Translations under genes and position numbers: made by a program | Source of the DNA: Sphingomonas sp. | GTDB lineage: Bacteria > Pseudomonadota > Alphaproteobacteria > Sphingomonadales > Sphingomonadaceae | Reading direction: 5' to 3' | Length of the DNA: 64,000 nucleotides | Assembly (NCBI RefSeq): GCF_019746665.1 | Contig: NZ_JAIERS010000006.1 | Coordinates: forward strand, 124,001-188,000 | In this document: positions 37,267 through 45,452 of the stretch, piece by piece | Layout of the letters: each line of letters opens with the position of its first letter | How positions within the stretch are numbered: position 1 is the stretch's first letter | Notes under the pieces: model-generated | Told to the model about the DNA's origin: nothing | The model's input: only the letters and a program-made list of their open reading frames with translations | The model's database searches: none

Positions 37267-37893
37267 TCAGCGGTAGAAGACGTGCCCGCCGATTGCGGCG
37301 ACACGGCGCTTGCCCCAGCTGGGGGCGACACGGCTCGCGTGGAAGAACAGCGCGTCGCCGACCGGGCTTTCCCAGCCACCGTCAAGCGCAACCTGCGCGA
37401 CAGCCATCGCGGTACGATAATGCGCATTGTCGGGAATCGCCGGCATCTCGCCGTCGCGCAGGAAAGCGAACTGGCCGCGCTGCTTGACGACCGAGCAGAT
37501 GGTGCGTGGGAAGCGGCCTGATTGGGTACGGTTGAGGATCACCTGCGCCACGCCGAGCTGGCCGACCAGCGGTTCGCCCTTGGCTTCGAAGTAAATCGCG
37601 CCGGCCAGGCAGCGCAGCTCGTCATCGGGTGCCTCGGGCATGTCTTGCGCGTCGATCGCCTCGGCGAGCGAAGCATAGCGCGCGGGCGCCTCGGCCTCAT
37701 CGTCATCGACGGAAATTTGCGGTGGGAGCGCGGCTGGCGCGGGAACCGAAGGCACGGCCGGAAGATTGGTGGTCGCAAGCGGCGCACCGGCCGGCTTGTC
37801 GAGCGTCAGCGCCAGGCCAGGCTTGCCGGCGCCGGTAAGGGATAGCGAGCAGAGCAGCAACGTGGCCGCAGCTTGCCGGAAAGAAAAAAGCAT
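37267..37893 (-). CDS. Cell wall hydrolase (SleB-like), exported
   Basis: A 208-residue protein with an N-terminal signal-like hydrophobic stretch (FRQAAATLLLCSLSLTGAG), a proline- and alanine-rich linker (about 35-70), and a C-terminal Hydrolase_2/SleB domain. The domain has CLAGAIYFEAKGEP, with the expected catalytic glutamate, then GVAQVILNR and GDALFFHA. SleB-like enzymes are peptidoglycan lytic transglycosylases or amidases; the exact bond is not certain. The ATG at 37893 is used because the codon before it is TTG. The gene stands alone. Confidence 0.87.
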   Translation of the reverse strand: MLFSFRQAAATLLLCSLSLTGAGKPGLALTLDKPAGAPLATTNLPAVPSVPAPAALPPQISVDDDEAEAPARYASLAEAIDAQDMPEAPDDELRCLAGAIYFEAKGEPLVGQLGVAQVILNRTQSGRFPRTICSVVKQRGQFAFLRDGEMPAIPDNAHYRTAMAVAQVALDGGWESPVGDALFFHASRVAPSWGKRRVAAIGGHVFYR

Positions 37894-38064
37894 CAACCGT
37901 CATCAATGGGCGGTGGGTACGCGAAGAACCGCCGCTGATCCGCGGTTCGCGGTCAAACGCCGTTCTCGGGTGGCCCCCCGACTACGTTGCCGGCCGGTAT
38001 CGCACCCCTGCCGGCCTACGCTTTGCAATAGGCCTGCGCCTTAGGCTCCCGCCTGCTTAACAGG

Positions 38065-38403
38065 TCAATAAAAGTCGGTCGTTTCAGCGGTGAACCGTGA
38101 GTGGGATGCGACGTCCAGTTCGATCACCCACAAATCCGGGTCTCGCGCGCGACGGCGCTGCCAATATTCGGTGATCGCGGCCGCGTCGCCGTCAATCGGT
38201 CCGGCCGGGATCAGCCCGGGCACGCCAGCGGCCCCTATCCCACGCTCGAAGCATTTGAAGTCGGCGCCCTTTTCGCTGACGATCAGCAGCACCGCGCCGC
38301 CTTGCGGCTCGCCTTTGGCGCGGACCATCCCCATGCCGCCCGAGTCGTTCACCCGGCGGAGCAGCGCGCCCACGCGCAGGTGAGTCGGCAGCCGGTCGCT
38401 CAT
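38065..38403 (-). CDS. DUF1491 family protein
   Basis: A 112-residue protein recognised as DUF1491: LPTHLRVGALLRRVNDSGGMGMV, then AVLLIVSEKG and the C-terminal YWQRRRARDPDLWVIELD. It has no signal or membrane helix and its function is unknown. It overlaps the upstream thioesterase gene by 4 bases (ATGA) and is the last gene of a run that begins with hpf and ptsN. Relatives in sphingomonads sit in the same place, so the position may be conserved; that is from memory. Confidence 0.82.
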   Translation of the reverse strand: MSDRLPTHLRVGALLRRVNDSGGMGMVRAKGEPQGGAVLLIVSEKGADFKCFERGIGAAGVPGLIPAGPIDGDAAAITEYWQRRRARDPDLWVIELDVASHSRFTAETTDFY

Positions 38404-38864
38404 CCCAAACGATAGCCCGCGAGCCCGGCGAGCGGGATGCGCGAGCGCATGAAGGTGCCGGTGCCGCGCGCCACCTCCTCGCCGCCGCCATCGATCAACC
38501 GCGCCTCGGCGATCAGCACGCGACGTTGGCCGCTCACCCAACGCCCCTCGGCGATTGCCGGCCCCGCTCCCATCGGGCGGGTAAACAGCAGGTTGAACTG
38601 GGTGGTGAGCAGGAACCGATCGGTCACAAGCGTATTCGCGGCATAGAAGGCGGCATCATCGAGCATCTTGAAATAGCTCGTGCCGTGCGCCGCGCCGCCT
38701 GCGTGGAAATGACGGGGGTCGATCTCGAAGCGGATGCGCGAAGTGCCCGGGCCGGTGATCTCGAGCACCGAATCGAACAGCTGATTGATCGGGGCGGCCG
38801 CGTAGAGCGATTCAAGCGCCCGGTAATGCCCGGCGGCGCCGGGGGGTGCCTCAATCGAGCTCAC
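38400..38864 (-). CDS. PaaI-type hotdog-fold thioesterase
   Basis: A 154-residue single-hotdog protein with the PaaI-like segment GGAAHGTSYFKMLDDAAFYAANT, where HGTxxFxMLDDAA is the active-site helix, and a late RVLIAEARLIDGGGEEVARGTGTFM. It probably hydrolyses an acyl-CoA. The GTG at 38864, preceded by GAGG at a 6-base spacing, overlaps the end of ptsN by 14 bases; an ATG at 38888 is possible but lies deep inside ptsN. It is followed by the DUF1491 gene with an ATGA overlap. Confidence 0.83.
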   Translation of the reverse strand: MSSIEAPPGAAGHYRALESLYAAAPINQLFDSVLEITGPGTSRIRFEIDPRHFHAGGAAHGTSYFKMLDDAAFYAANTLVTDRFLLTTQFNLLFTRPMGAGPAIAEGRWVSGQRRVLIAEARLIDGGGEEVARGTGTFMRSRIPLAGLAGYRLG

Positions 38865-39315
38865 GCCCGTCCTCGGTCCAGAGCGCATAAAGCGCGTCGG
38901 GCGACCCCGCGCCGCGCAGCTTGGCGACGAACGTCTGGTCGCGCAGCCGCCGCGACACGCCCGCGAGCGCCTTCAGATGCTCGGCGCCCGCCTGGGGTGG
39001 CGAGAGCATCACGAACACCAGATCGACCGGCAGCTCGTCGATCGCCTGGAAGTCGATCGGCTGGGAAAGCCGCGCGAACAGCCCGACGATCCGGCCCAGC
39101 CCCTCGAGTTTGCCATGCGGGATCGCGATGCCCGCGCCAAAGCCGGTCGAGCCGATCTTCTCACGATCGAGCAACGACGCCGCCGCCTCCTTGGGCGCGA
39201 GCCCATGCGCCTGGGCGAGCTGGCTCGCGAGCTGCGTCAGCAGTGCCTTCTTATTGGCCGCCGGCACGCCCGCGATCACCGTCTTGGGTTGGAGCAGCGC
39301 ACTGAAATCGATCAT
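38851..39315 (-). CDS. ptsN: PTS IIA-like nitrogen regulatory protein
   Basis: A 154-residue EIIA-Ntr protein of the nitrogen phosphotransferase system, a regulatory phosphorelay without sugar transport. The phosphorylated histidine is in GAGIAIPHGKLEGL (about residue 70). Other family features are LLDREKIGSTGFG and VDLVFVMLSPPQAG. The ATG at 39315 starts the usual MIDFSALL-type N-terminus. It lies downstream of hpf, as in many proteobacteria, where rpoN, hpf and ptsN cluster; no rpoN is visible here. Confidence 0.93.
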   Translation of the reverse strand: MIDFSALLQPKTVIAGVPAANKKALLTQLASQLAQAHGLAPKEAAASLLDREKIGSTGFGAGIAIPHGKLEGLGRIVGLFARLSQPIDFQAIDELPVDLVFVMLSPPQAGAEHLKALAGVSRRLRDQTFVAKLRGAGSPDALYALWTEDGRELD

Positions 39316-39401
39316 CGTCACATCCGCAAGTGCCCGCGGCGCCTTAGCGGCAAGCCAGCGGAGGCGCAAACGCGGTGGTCGTGGCGTTGATCGGCGCCGC
39401 G

Positions 39402-39962
39402 TCAGGTCGCGCGCTTGGGCTCGACCCAGCCGATCGTGCCGTCGCCGCGGCGATAGACCATATTGTACACACCGCTGCCAGTGTTGCGGAACAAGAGCGC
39501 GTTGGTGTTACGCAGATCGAGCATCATCACAGCGTCCGACACGGTCGCATCGGGCACGTCGACACGTGTCTCGGCGATCACCGGCGGGAAATCGGCGGCG
39601 GGCTCCTCCTCCGGCTCGGGTTCGAGCAGCACGGTATAGCCCGCGTCCTCGGCGATCGGTGCGGTGCGGTCCTTCAGCCGGCGGACATAGCGGCGGAGCT
39701 GCTTCTCGATCTTGTCGGCGGCGCCGTCGAACGCCAGGTGCGCGTCCATCGCACCATGCGTGCCCTTCAGGATCACGCCCTGCATCACGTGACAGACGAT
39801 GTCGCAGGTGAAGCCATTGTCGCGCGGCCCCTTGCCCAGCGTCACCTGCGCGGAGATCGTTCGCGCATAATATTTCTCGGTGATCCCCTGCAGTCGCTCG
39901 GTCGCGTGGGCCCTGAACGCGTCACCCGTTTCGACCTGATGCCCGGAGAGCCGAATGTCCAT
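39402..39962 (-). CDS. hpf: Ribosome hibernation-promoting factor, long form
   Basis: A 186-residue long-form HPF that inactivates and dimerises 70S ribosomes in stationary phase. The N-terminal YfiA/S30AE domain (MDIRLSGHQVETGDAFRAHATERL, to about residue 100) is followed by a linker rich in acidic residues and the C-terminal dimerisation domain (ALLFRNTGSGVYNMVYRRGDGTIGWVEP). GGAGG lies 7 bases before the ATG. It precedes ptsN with about 87 bases between, and is downstream of the coaE-dnaQ run. Confidence 0.94.
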   Translation of the reverse strand: MDIRLSGHQVETGDAFRAHATERLQGITEKYYARTISAQVTLGKGPRDNGFTCDIVCHVMQGVILKGTHGAMDAHLAFDGAADKIEKQLRRYVRRLKDRTAPIAEDAGYTVLLEPEPEEEPAADFPPVIAETRVDVPDATVSDAVMMLDLRNTNALLFRNTGSGVYNMVYRRGDGTIGWVEPKRAT

Positions 39963-39981
39963 GTGGTACCTCCATTCCTGA

Positions 39982-39999
39982 CCGTGCCGAAGGGCACGG
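39982..39999 (-). terminator. Hairpin between dnaQ and hpf
   Basis: A perfect 7-bp stem (CCGTGCC with GGCACGG) with a tetraloop lies in the 45-base gap between the dnaQ stop and the hpf start. With no U-run it may be an attenuator or processing site rather than a full terminator. Confidence 0.4.
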
Positions 40000-40007
40000 A
40001 GTCCATG

Positions 40008-40688
40008 TCAGCCGAGCCAGAGCGGCTCGGTGATCGTCTCGACAAAGCGGGCATGGGCCGCGCGCTCCTCGGCGCTCGGGGCAAAAAGACGCGGCGGCCG
40101 CGCCACGCGCGGGCCGGCGGAAGCCGTGATCGTCTCCTCGGCGCTGGCCGATTCGGCAACAAGCCCCAGCCCGATCTGCCGCCCGCCGGTCAGCTCGACA
40201 TAGACCTGGGCGAGCAGCTCGGCATCGAGCAGCGCGCCGTGAAAAACGCGGGCGCTGCGATCGATCCCGTATCGGGTGCACAACGCGTCGAGGCTGTGCT
40301 TGGCACCGGGATGGCGTGCCCGGGCGAGGGGCAGCGTGTCGACCATGCGATCGAGGCTGACGACCGCCCGGCCGCAGCGTGCAAGCTCGCCGTTCAGAAA
40401 GCCGAAGTCGAAGCTCGCATTATGCGCGACGAGCGGGCTATCTTCCAGAAATTCCAGTAGGTTATCGCACGTCGTCGCGAACAGGGGCTTGTCGGCGAGG
40501 AAGGCGTCGCTCAGCCCGTGCACCGCCTGTGCCTCGGCCGGCATCGCGCGCTCGGGGTTGAAATAGGCGTGGAAGCGCCGTCCGCTCGGCACGCGATTGA
40601 CCAGTTCGACACAGCCGATCTCGACCAGCCGATCCCCACCCGCGAAGCTCAGGCCGGTGGTTTCGGTGTCGAAAACGATCTCGCGCAT
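40008..40688 (-). CDS. dnaQ: DNA polymerase III epsilon subunit (proofreading exonuclease)
   Basis: A 226-residue DEDDh exonuclease that proofreads DNA polymerase III. ExoI FDTETTGL is at residues 5-12, ExoII HNASFDFGFL near residue 95, and the ExoIIIe histidine-aspartate segment HGALLDAELLAQVY around 150-163. The ATG at 40688 starts 2 bases after the coaE stop. It is the last gene of the chain that begins next to the origin, so genes for replication fidelity lie close to oriC. Confidence 0.94.
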   Translation of the reverse strand: MREIVFDTETTGLSFAGGDRLVEIGCVELVNRVPSGRRFHAYFNPERAMPAEAQAVHGLSDAFLADKPLFATTCDNLLEFLEDSPLVAHNASFDFGFLNGELARCGRAVVSLDRMVDTLPLARARHPGAKHSLDALCTRYGIDRSARVFHGALLDAELLAQVYVELTGGRQIGLGLVAESASAEETITASAGPRVARPPRLFAPSAEERAAHARFVETITEPLWLG

Positions 40689-40690
40689 CG

Positions 40691-41290
40691 TCACATTAAT
40701 GTCGCGGATCGCGTCCCCAAGCAAGCGATCAGCCGCGCGACCGCGGCCCGGGTTTCGGCGAGCGGCACGTCGGTTGGGATGATGAAATCGGCACGGGCGC
40801 GCTTTTCCGCGTCCGGCAGCTGGCGGGCGAGGATTGCCTCGAACTTTTCGGGCGTCATCCCCGGGCGGGCGAGGACGCGGGCGCGCTGAGTCGCTGGATC
40901 GGCCGAGACGACCAACACCTTATCCACAGCCTTGTCCCCGCCGGTTTCGAACAGCAACGGCACGTCGAAAACGACCAACGGGGCAGTCCCGTGCGTTGCC
41001 AGGAACGCTTCGCGCGCTGCCGCGACAGCCGGATGCACGATCAGCTCAAGCCGGCGCATCGCCGCGCCGTCCCGGAGCACGTCAAAACCAAGCCTCGCAC
41101 GATCGACGCCGGCCGGGCCGGTCGTTCCCGGAAACGCCGCCTCGATCGCCGGCACCAGCGCCCCGCCCGGTCCTTGCAGGCGGTGAACCTCGGCGTCCGA
41201 ATCGAACACCGGCACGCCAAGCTCGACGAACATCGCGGCGACCGCCGACTTGCCCATGCCGATCGAGCCGGTGAGGCCGAGGATGGTCAT
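40691..41290 (-). CDS. coaE: Dephospho-CoA kinase
   Basis: Catalyses the last step of coenzyme A synthesis, the ATP-dependent phosphorylation of dephospho-CoA. The 199-residue protein has the P-loop GLTGSIGMGKS (5-15), the DSDAEVHRL segment with the catalytic aspartate, and DVPLLFETG. Length is typical. It overlaps the upstream aroE stop by 4 bases (ATGA) and is followed 2 bases later by dnaQ. Confidence 0.95.
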   Translation of the reverse strand: MTILGLTGSIGMGKSAVAAMFVELGVPVFDSDAEVHRLQGPGGALVPAIEAAFPGTTGPAGVDRARLGFDVLRDGAAMRRLELIVHPAVAAAREAFLATHGTAPLVVFDVPLLFETGGDKAVDKVLVVSADPATQRARVLARPGMTPEKFEAILARQLPDAEKRARADFIIPTDVPLAETRAAVARLIACLGTRSATLM

Positions 41291-42090
41291 GCGCCGAGCA
41301 GCGCCCGCACGTCCTCGTCGCGCTCGCGCGGGGGCGCGGCGCCGAAGAACAGCTCGAACGCGAGCGCCGCCTGGCCGATCAGCATGTCGAGCCCGTCGAT
41401 CGCCTCCAGCCCGCGCGCCTCGGCGGCTTGGAGCAGGGGGGTTTCGAGCGGGGCATAAACGAGATCATAGACGATCGCGTCCTCCGGCAGGGGCGCGAGG
41501 TCGAGCGTGAGTGGCGGCTGGCCGGTCATGCCCAGCGAACTCGCGTTCACCAGCAGGGCGGCCGGAGGCAGCGGCGCGGTGAGCGGCAGCACCTGGCCCT
41601 TCAGCCCGAAATGCGCGAGCAGCGCGGCGCCTTTCAGCGGCGTGCGGTTGAGCAGGGTCACCGGCCCCACCCCCATCCTGGCGAGCGCGAAGAGCACCGC
41701 GCGCGCCGCGCCGCCCGCGCCGATCACCGCGACCGGCGCGCCGGCCAGATCATGCTCGGCGAGCGGAGCATAGAAGCCGGCGGCGTCGGTGTTGGTCGCG
41801 AACAAGCCGTCGGCGCCGCGCGCGACGGTGTTGGTCGCGCCGATCGACTGGCGCACTCCACCGGGATCGGCGACATGATCGAGCGCCGCCACCTTGTGCG
41901 GCAAAGTGATGTTGCACCCGCGCCAGGCGGGATCGGCCGCCCGCTCGGCGAAATAGGCGCCCAGGCCATCGGGCGCCACCCGGGTCGCGCGATACTCGGC
42001 GTCGATCCCCAGCGCCTTCAGCCAATAGCCGTGGATCAGCGGCGATTTGCTGTGCGCGATCGGATCGCCGATCACCTCGGCATAGCTCAT
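41287..42090 (-). CDS. aroE: Shikimate dehydrogenase
   Basis: NADPH-dependent enzyme that reduces 3-dehydroshikimate in the aromatic amino acid pathway. The 267-residue protein has the substrate-binding HSKSPLIHGYWL, the catalytic lysine in GCNITLPHKVAAL, the GATNT segment and the dinucleotide motif VIGAGGAARAVLFAL followed by LLNRTP (NADP-type). It overlaps maf upstream and coaE downstream by 4 bases each. Confidence 0.95.
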   Translation of the reverse strand: MSYAEVIGDPIAHSKSPLIHGYWLKALGIDAEYRATRVAPDGLGAYFAERAADPAWRGCNITLPHKVAALDHVADPGGVRQSIGATNTVARGADGLFATNTDAAGFYAPLAEHDLAGAPVAVIGAGGAARAVLFALARMGVGPVTLLNRTPLKGAALLAHFGLKGQVLPLTAPLPPAALLVNASSLGMTGQPPLTLDLAPLPEDAIVYDLVYAPLETPLLQAAEARGLEAIDGLDMLIGQAALAFELFFGAAPPRERDEDVRALLGA

Positions 42091-42677
42091 GACGGCATCA
42101 CCCCGCGCGTGCGGCAATAAGCAAGCAGCGGCAGCAGCGGCATCCCCAGGATGGTGAAATGATCGCCCTCCACCCGCTCGAACAGCTGGACGCCCCGCCC
42201 TTCGATCCGGAAACAGCCGACACAGCCAGCAATCGCGGGCCATTCGGCGTCGAGATAGGTCGCGATGAAATCGGGCGACAAGGCCCGCACATGCAGCCGC
42301 GCCTCGGCGACATGACGCCAAACCGCGCGCCCATCTTGCGCCACGACCGCGGCGCTGACGAGCGTGACCCGCGTACCCGACATCATCCGCAGATGGGTTG
42401 CCGCCTGCTCGCGACTCTCGGGCTTGTCGAGCAACCGGGCGTCGGCGAGCGCGACGATCGAGTCGCTGCCCACCACCAGCGCCTCGGGCCGTAGCGCGCT
42501 GCCTTTCAGCGCTTTCAGCTCGGCAAGGGTATCGGCGACATCGCGTGGCGCCGCGCCCGCCATCGCCGCTTTGACGCCGCTCTCGTCGACCGGCGCGGCG
42601 ATCGCCTCGAACGGCACCCCCGCCGCCGTCAGCATCGCCCGCCGAGACGCGCTTTGCGAGGCCAGCACCAGCTTCAT
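42087..42677 (-). CDS. maf: Maf family nucleoside-triphosphate pyrophosphatase
   Basis: A 196-residue housecleaning enzyme that hydrolyses non-canonical or modified nucleoside triphosphates. The N-terminal LASQSASRRAML substrate loop is present, followed by VVGSDSIVAL with the catalytic aspartate and a late GCVGCFRIEGRGVQLFERVEGD. It is the second gene of the overlapping set next to the origin (ATGA overlaps at both ends). Preferred nucleotide (dTTP/UTP or m7GTP class) is not decided. Confidence 0.93.
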   Translation of the reverse strand: MKLVLASQSASRRAMLTAAGVPFEAIAAPVDESGVKAAMAGAAPRDVADTLAELKALKGSALRPEALVVGSDSIVALADARLLDKPESREQAATHLRMMSGTRVTLVSAAVVAQDGRAVWRHVAEARLHVRALSPDFIATYLDAEWPAIAGCVGCFRIEGRGVQLFERVEGDHFTILGMPLLPLLAYCRTRGVMPS

Positions 42678-43486
42678 GCCCCGGCCCGCCGTTCCTGGCA
42701 CAGCGCGATGATCGCCGCCGCCGTCTCCTCGATCGAACGGCGCGTCACGTCGATCACCGGCCAGCCATTGTCGGTGAACAGCCGGCGGGCATAGGCCACC
42801 TCGCGCGCGACCGATTCCTGGTCGACATAGGCGGTCTCGGGCGCCTGGTTGAGCGAGAGCAGGCGGTTGCGCCGCACCTGCACGAGCCGTTCGGTGCTCG
42901 TCGTCAACCCCACCACCAGCGGCCGCTTCAGGCCGAACAACGCCGGCGGCGGCGGCACTTCGATCACGATCGGGATGTTCGCGGTCTTGTACCCGCGATT
43001 GGCGAGGTAGATCGAGGTCGGCGTCTTGGACGAACGCGAAACGCCGGCGAGGACGATATCGGCCTCCTCCCAATCCTCGGGGGCGATGCCGTCATCATGC
43101 GCGATCGTATATTGGATCGCGTCGACCCGCGCGAAATAGGCGGCATCGAGCATGTGCTGGCGCCCGGGTCGTGCCTTGGCGGTCTGCCCCAGCAGCGCCG
43201 AGAGCGCGTCGGTCACCGCGTCGAGCGGGGCGACCGCGGGCAGGCCGAGCGCGCGGCACTGTTCCTCGAGCGTCCGCCGGGTCTCGGTATTCACCAGCGT
43301 GAACAGCACCAGACCCGGATTCTGCGCGATTTCGTGGAGGATGCGCTGGAGATGCGCTTCGCTGCGCACCATCGGCCAGAAATGGCGGATCGTGTCGACA
43401 TCGTCATATTGCGCGAGCGCCGCCTTGGCGATCGTCTCGAGCGTTTCGCCGGTCGAGTCCGACAGCAAATGCAGATGGAGCCGCAT
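42674..43486 (-). CDS. Pyruvate, phosphate dikinase / PEP synthase regulatory protein (DUF299, RP001-type)
   Basis: A 270-residue bifunctional ADP-dependent kinase/Pi-dependent pyrophosphorylase of the DUF299 family that switches PPDK or PEP synthase on and off. Seen in the sequence: LHLLSDSTGETLETIAKAAL at the start, the P-loop-like LAGVSRSSKTPTSIYLAN, and LVVGLTTSTERLVQVR. Whether it acts on PPDK or PpsA cannot be told. This is the family called RP001 in Rickettsia, which flanks the origin opposite hemE in Rickettsia and Caulobacter; the same order occurs here. It is the first gene of the chain to maf, aroE, coaE and dnaQ. Confidence 0.92.
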   Translation of the reverse strand: MRLHLHLLSDSTGETLETIAKAALAQYDDVDTIRHFWPMVRSEAHLQRILHEIAQNPGLVLFTLVNTETRRTLEEQCRALGLPAVAPLDAVTDALSALLGQTAKARPGRQHMLDAAYFARVDAIQYTIAHDDGIAPEDWEEADIVLAGVSRSSKTPTSIYLANRGYKTANIPIVIEVPPPPALFGLKRPLVVGLTTSTERLVQVRRNRLLSLNQAPETAYVDQESVAREVAYARRLFTDNGWPVIDVTRRSIEETAAAIIALCQERRAGA

Positions 43487-43785
43487 CAGCGGGGCGCTTC
43501 TGGGGATAACATGCCGCAAAACCGCTAGCGCAACTTCGCGCCCCCGCAAAGCCCGGTGCCGCCGTGGATAAGCCGGGCGCTCATCCACAACCCCGCGCAC
43601 AGGTGGGGAAACGATCCACAGGCTGTGGATTGCGGGGGCAGGCGATGCCGACTCCCCGTACCACCACGGGGCCGCGCCACGTCAAGCTGTTGGCAATGCC
43701 GGGGCAAAGGCTTAAGCCCCACCATCAACAGCACCAACCATCACAACAACCTTTTATTAAGATTCTTATTTTGAAGGGGGGCCGA
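43487..43785. other. Predicted chromosomal replication origin (oriC)
   Basis: A gene-free 299-base region between the RP001-type gene and hemE, the order seen at the Caulobacter and Rickettsia origins. DnaA-box-like 9-mers lie at 43501-43509, 43563-43571 and 43581-43589 (each 8 of 9 to TTATCCACA or its complement) and at 43612-43620 and 43624-43632 (7 of 9). An AT-rich stretch at 43751-43773 could be the unwinding element. GANTC methylation sites lie at 43650 and 43761, and TTAA half-sites for CtrA at 43712 and 43757. Coding direction switches here, away from the region on both sides, and parABS lies 6.5-10.7 kb to the right. Confidence 0.8.
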
Positions 43786-44808
43786 GTGACCAAGACCTTG
43801 CTGGCCGCGCTGAAAGGCGAACGGCAGCCGCGCCCGCCCTTGTGGCTGATGCGCCAGGCCGGGCGCTACCTGCCGGAGTACCGGGCATTGCGGGCCGAGA
43901 AGGGCGGCTTCCTCGATTTGGCGACCGATCCCGAGGCGGCGACCGAGGTGACGCTGCAGCCGCTGCGGCGCTTTGGCTTCGATGCCGCTATCCTGTTTTC
44001 GGACATTCTGATGGTGCCCTGGGCGATCGGCCAGAATCTGCGCTTCGGCGCGGGCGAGGGGCCGGAACTGTCGCCGGCTTTGGTCGATGCGTCGCTCGAC
44101 GCGCTCGACCCCGCGCCTGAACGGCTGGAGCCGGTGTACGAAACGGTGCGCCGCGTCGCCGCCGCGCTCGACCCGGCCACGACTTTCCTGGGCTTCGCGG
44201 GCAGCCCGTGGACGATCGCGACCTATATGGTGGCGGGGCATGGCAGCCGCGATCAGGCCGAGACGCGCGGCTATGCCTATCGCGATCCGGGCGCCTTCGC
44301 GGCGATCATCGACCGGGTGATCGCGGTGACGGTGGAATATCTCGCCGGCCAGTTCGCCGCCGGGGTGGATGCGGTGCAATTGTTCGACAGCTGGGCGGGG
44401 AGTCTCTCTCCGGCGCAGTTCGAGCGCTGGGTGATCGCCCCCAATGCCGAGATCGTCCGCCGCCTGCGCGCGCGGGTGCCGGACGCGGTGATCATCGGTT
44501 TTCCCAAGGGCGCGGGTGGCAAGCTGCCGGCCTATGCGGTGGAAACCGGGGTCGATGCGCTGGGCCTCGACGAGACGGTCGATCCCGAATGGGCGAACGC
44601 GGTGCTGCCCGAAGGGCTGCCGGTGCAGGGCAATCTCGATCCGCTCGCGCTGCTCGCCGGGGGCGCGGCGCTCGATCAGGCGGTCGATCGCATCCTCGCC
44701 GCTTTCGCCGAACGTCCGCATGTGTTCAACCTTGGCCACGGTATTCTGCAGCAGACGCCGATCGAGCATGTGCAAGCCTTGGTCGCGCGGGTAAGAGGGC
44801 AGGCATGA
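43786..44808 (+). CDS. hemE: Uroporphyrinogen decarboxylase
   Basis: Cytoplasmic heme-pathway enzyme that converts uroporphyrinogen III to coproporphyrinogen III. The 340-residue protein has the signature PPLWLMRQAGRYLPEYRALR, the catalytic aspartate in ILFSDILMVPWAIG, GFAGSPWTIATYM and GNLDPLAL. It starts at GTG 43786 after AAGGGGGG; no ATG is available at the conserved N-terminus. It is the first gene to the right of the predicted origin and overlaps hemJ by 4 bases (ATGA). Confidence 0.96.
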   Translation: MTKTLLAALKGERQPRPPLWLMRQAGRYLPEYRALRAEKGGFLDLATDPEAATEVTLQPLRRFGFDAAILFSDILMVPWAIGQNLRFGAGEGPELSPALVDASLDALDPAPERLEPVYETVRRVAAALDPATTFLGFAGSPWTIATYMVAGHGSRDQAETRGYAYRDPGAFAAIIDRVIAVTVEYLAGQFAAGVDAVQLFDSWAGSLSPAQFERWVIAPNAEIVRRLRARVPDAVIIGFPKGAGGKLPAYAVETGVDALGLDETVDPEWANAVLPEGLPVQGNLDPLALLAGGAALDQAVDRILAAFAERPHVFNLGHGILQQTPIEHVQALVARVRGQA

Positions 44809-45260
44809 TCGGTTGGCTCGGCAGCGCCTATCCCTGGGTGAAGGCGGCGCATCTGATTTTCGTCATCTTCTGGATGGCGGGGCTGTTCATGCTGCCGCGC
44901 TTCTTCGTCTACCATCAGGAAGATGGGCTCACCGGCCCGCAGGCGCAGCGCTGGATCGAGCGCGAGGCGAAGCTGAAGAACATCATCCTCAACCCCGCGC
45001 TGGTGATCGTGTGGGTGCTGGGATTGATGCTGGCGGCCAATCTGGGGCTGTTCAGCGGGCAGCCGGGCCTTGGCTGGCTCCACGCCAAGATCGCGCTGGT
45101 GGTGCTGCTGAGCGGCTTTCACGGCTGGGCGGTGGGCTATGCCCGGCGCCTTGCGCGCGGCGAAGCGCGGCTGGCGGGGCGGACGCTGCGGATGATCAAC
45201 GAAATTCCGGGCGTCGCGGTGACGCTGATCGTGATCCTGGTGATCGTCCAGCCATTCTAG
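44805..45260 (+). CDS. hemJ: Protoporphyrinogen oxidase HemJ
   Basis: Inner-membrane enzyme that oxidises protoporphyrinogen IX to protoporphyrin IX in organisms without HemG or HemY. The 151-residue protein has four membrane helices (about 9-31, 55-78, 84-103 and 129-149), the early conserved histidine in VKAAHLIFVIFWMAGLFMLPR, and the LHAKIALVVLLSGFHGW segment. It is translationally coupled to hemE, which puts two heme steps in one operon beside the origin. Confidence 0.9.
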   Translation: MIGWLGSAYPWVKAAHLIFVIFWMAGLFMLPRFFVYHQEDGLTGPQAQRWIEREAKLKNIILNPALVIVWVLGLMLAANLGLFSGQPGLGWLHAKIALVVLLSGFHGWAVGYARRLARGEARLAGRTLRMINEIPGVAVTLIVILVIVQPF

Positions 45261-45452
45261 CGTGCTATTGATTCGCCCGGCGCCCGCGCGGAACGGGTAA
45301 CAAGCGCGACGAACCGCTGCCGCCCTTGCTTGACGCCAGCACCCGCCCCACTTATCGCGGACCGAGCGGCGCCCTCGTGCGCCGACCCGCCTTGTATCGC
45401 GCCCCGGGCCGCGGCTGGCCTGGCTGCCCTTCCCCAAATCGCTGGATACCCC

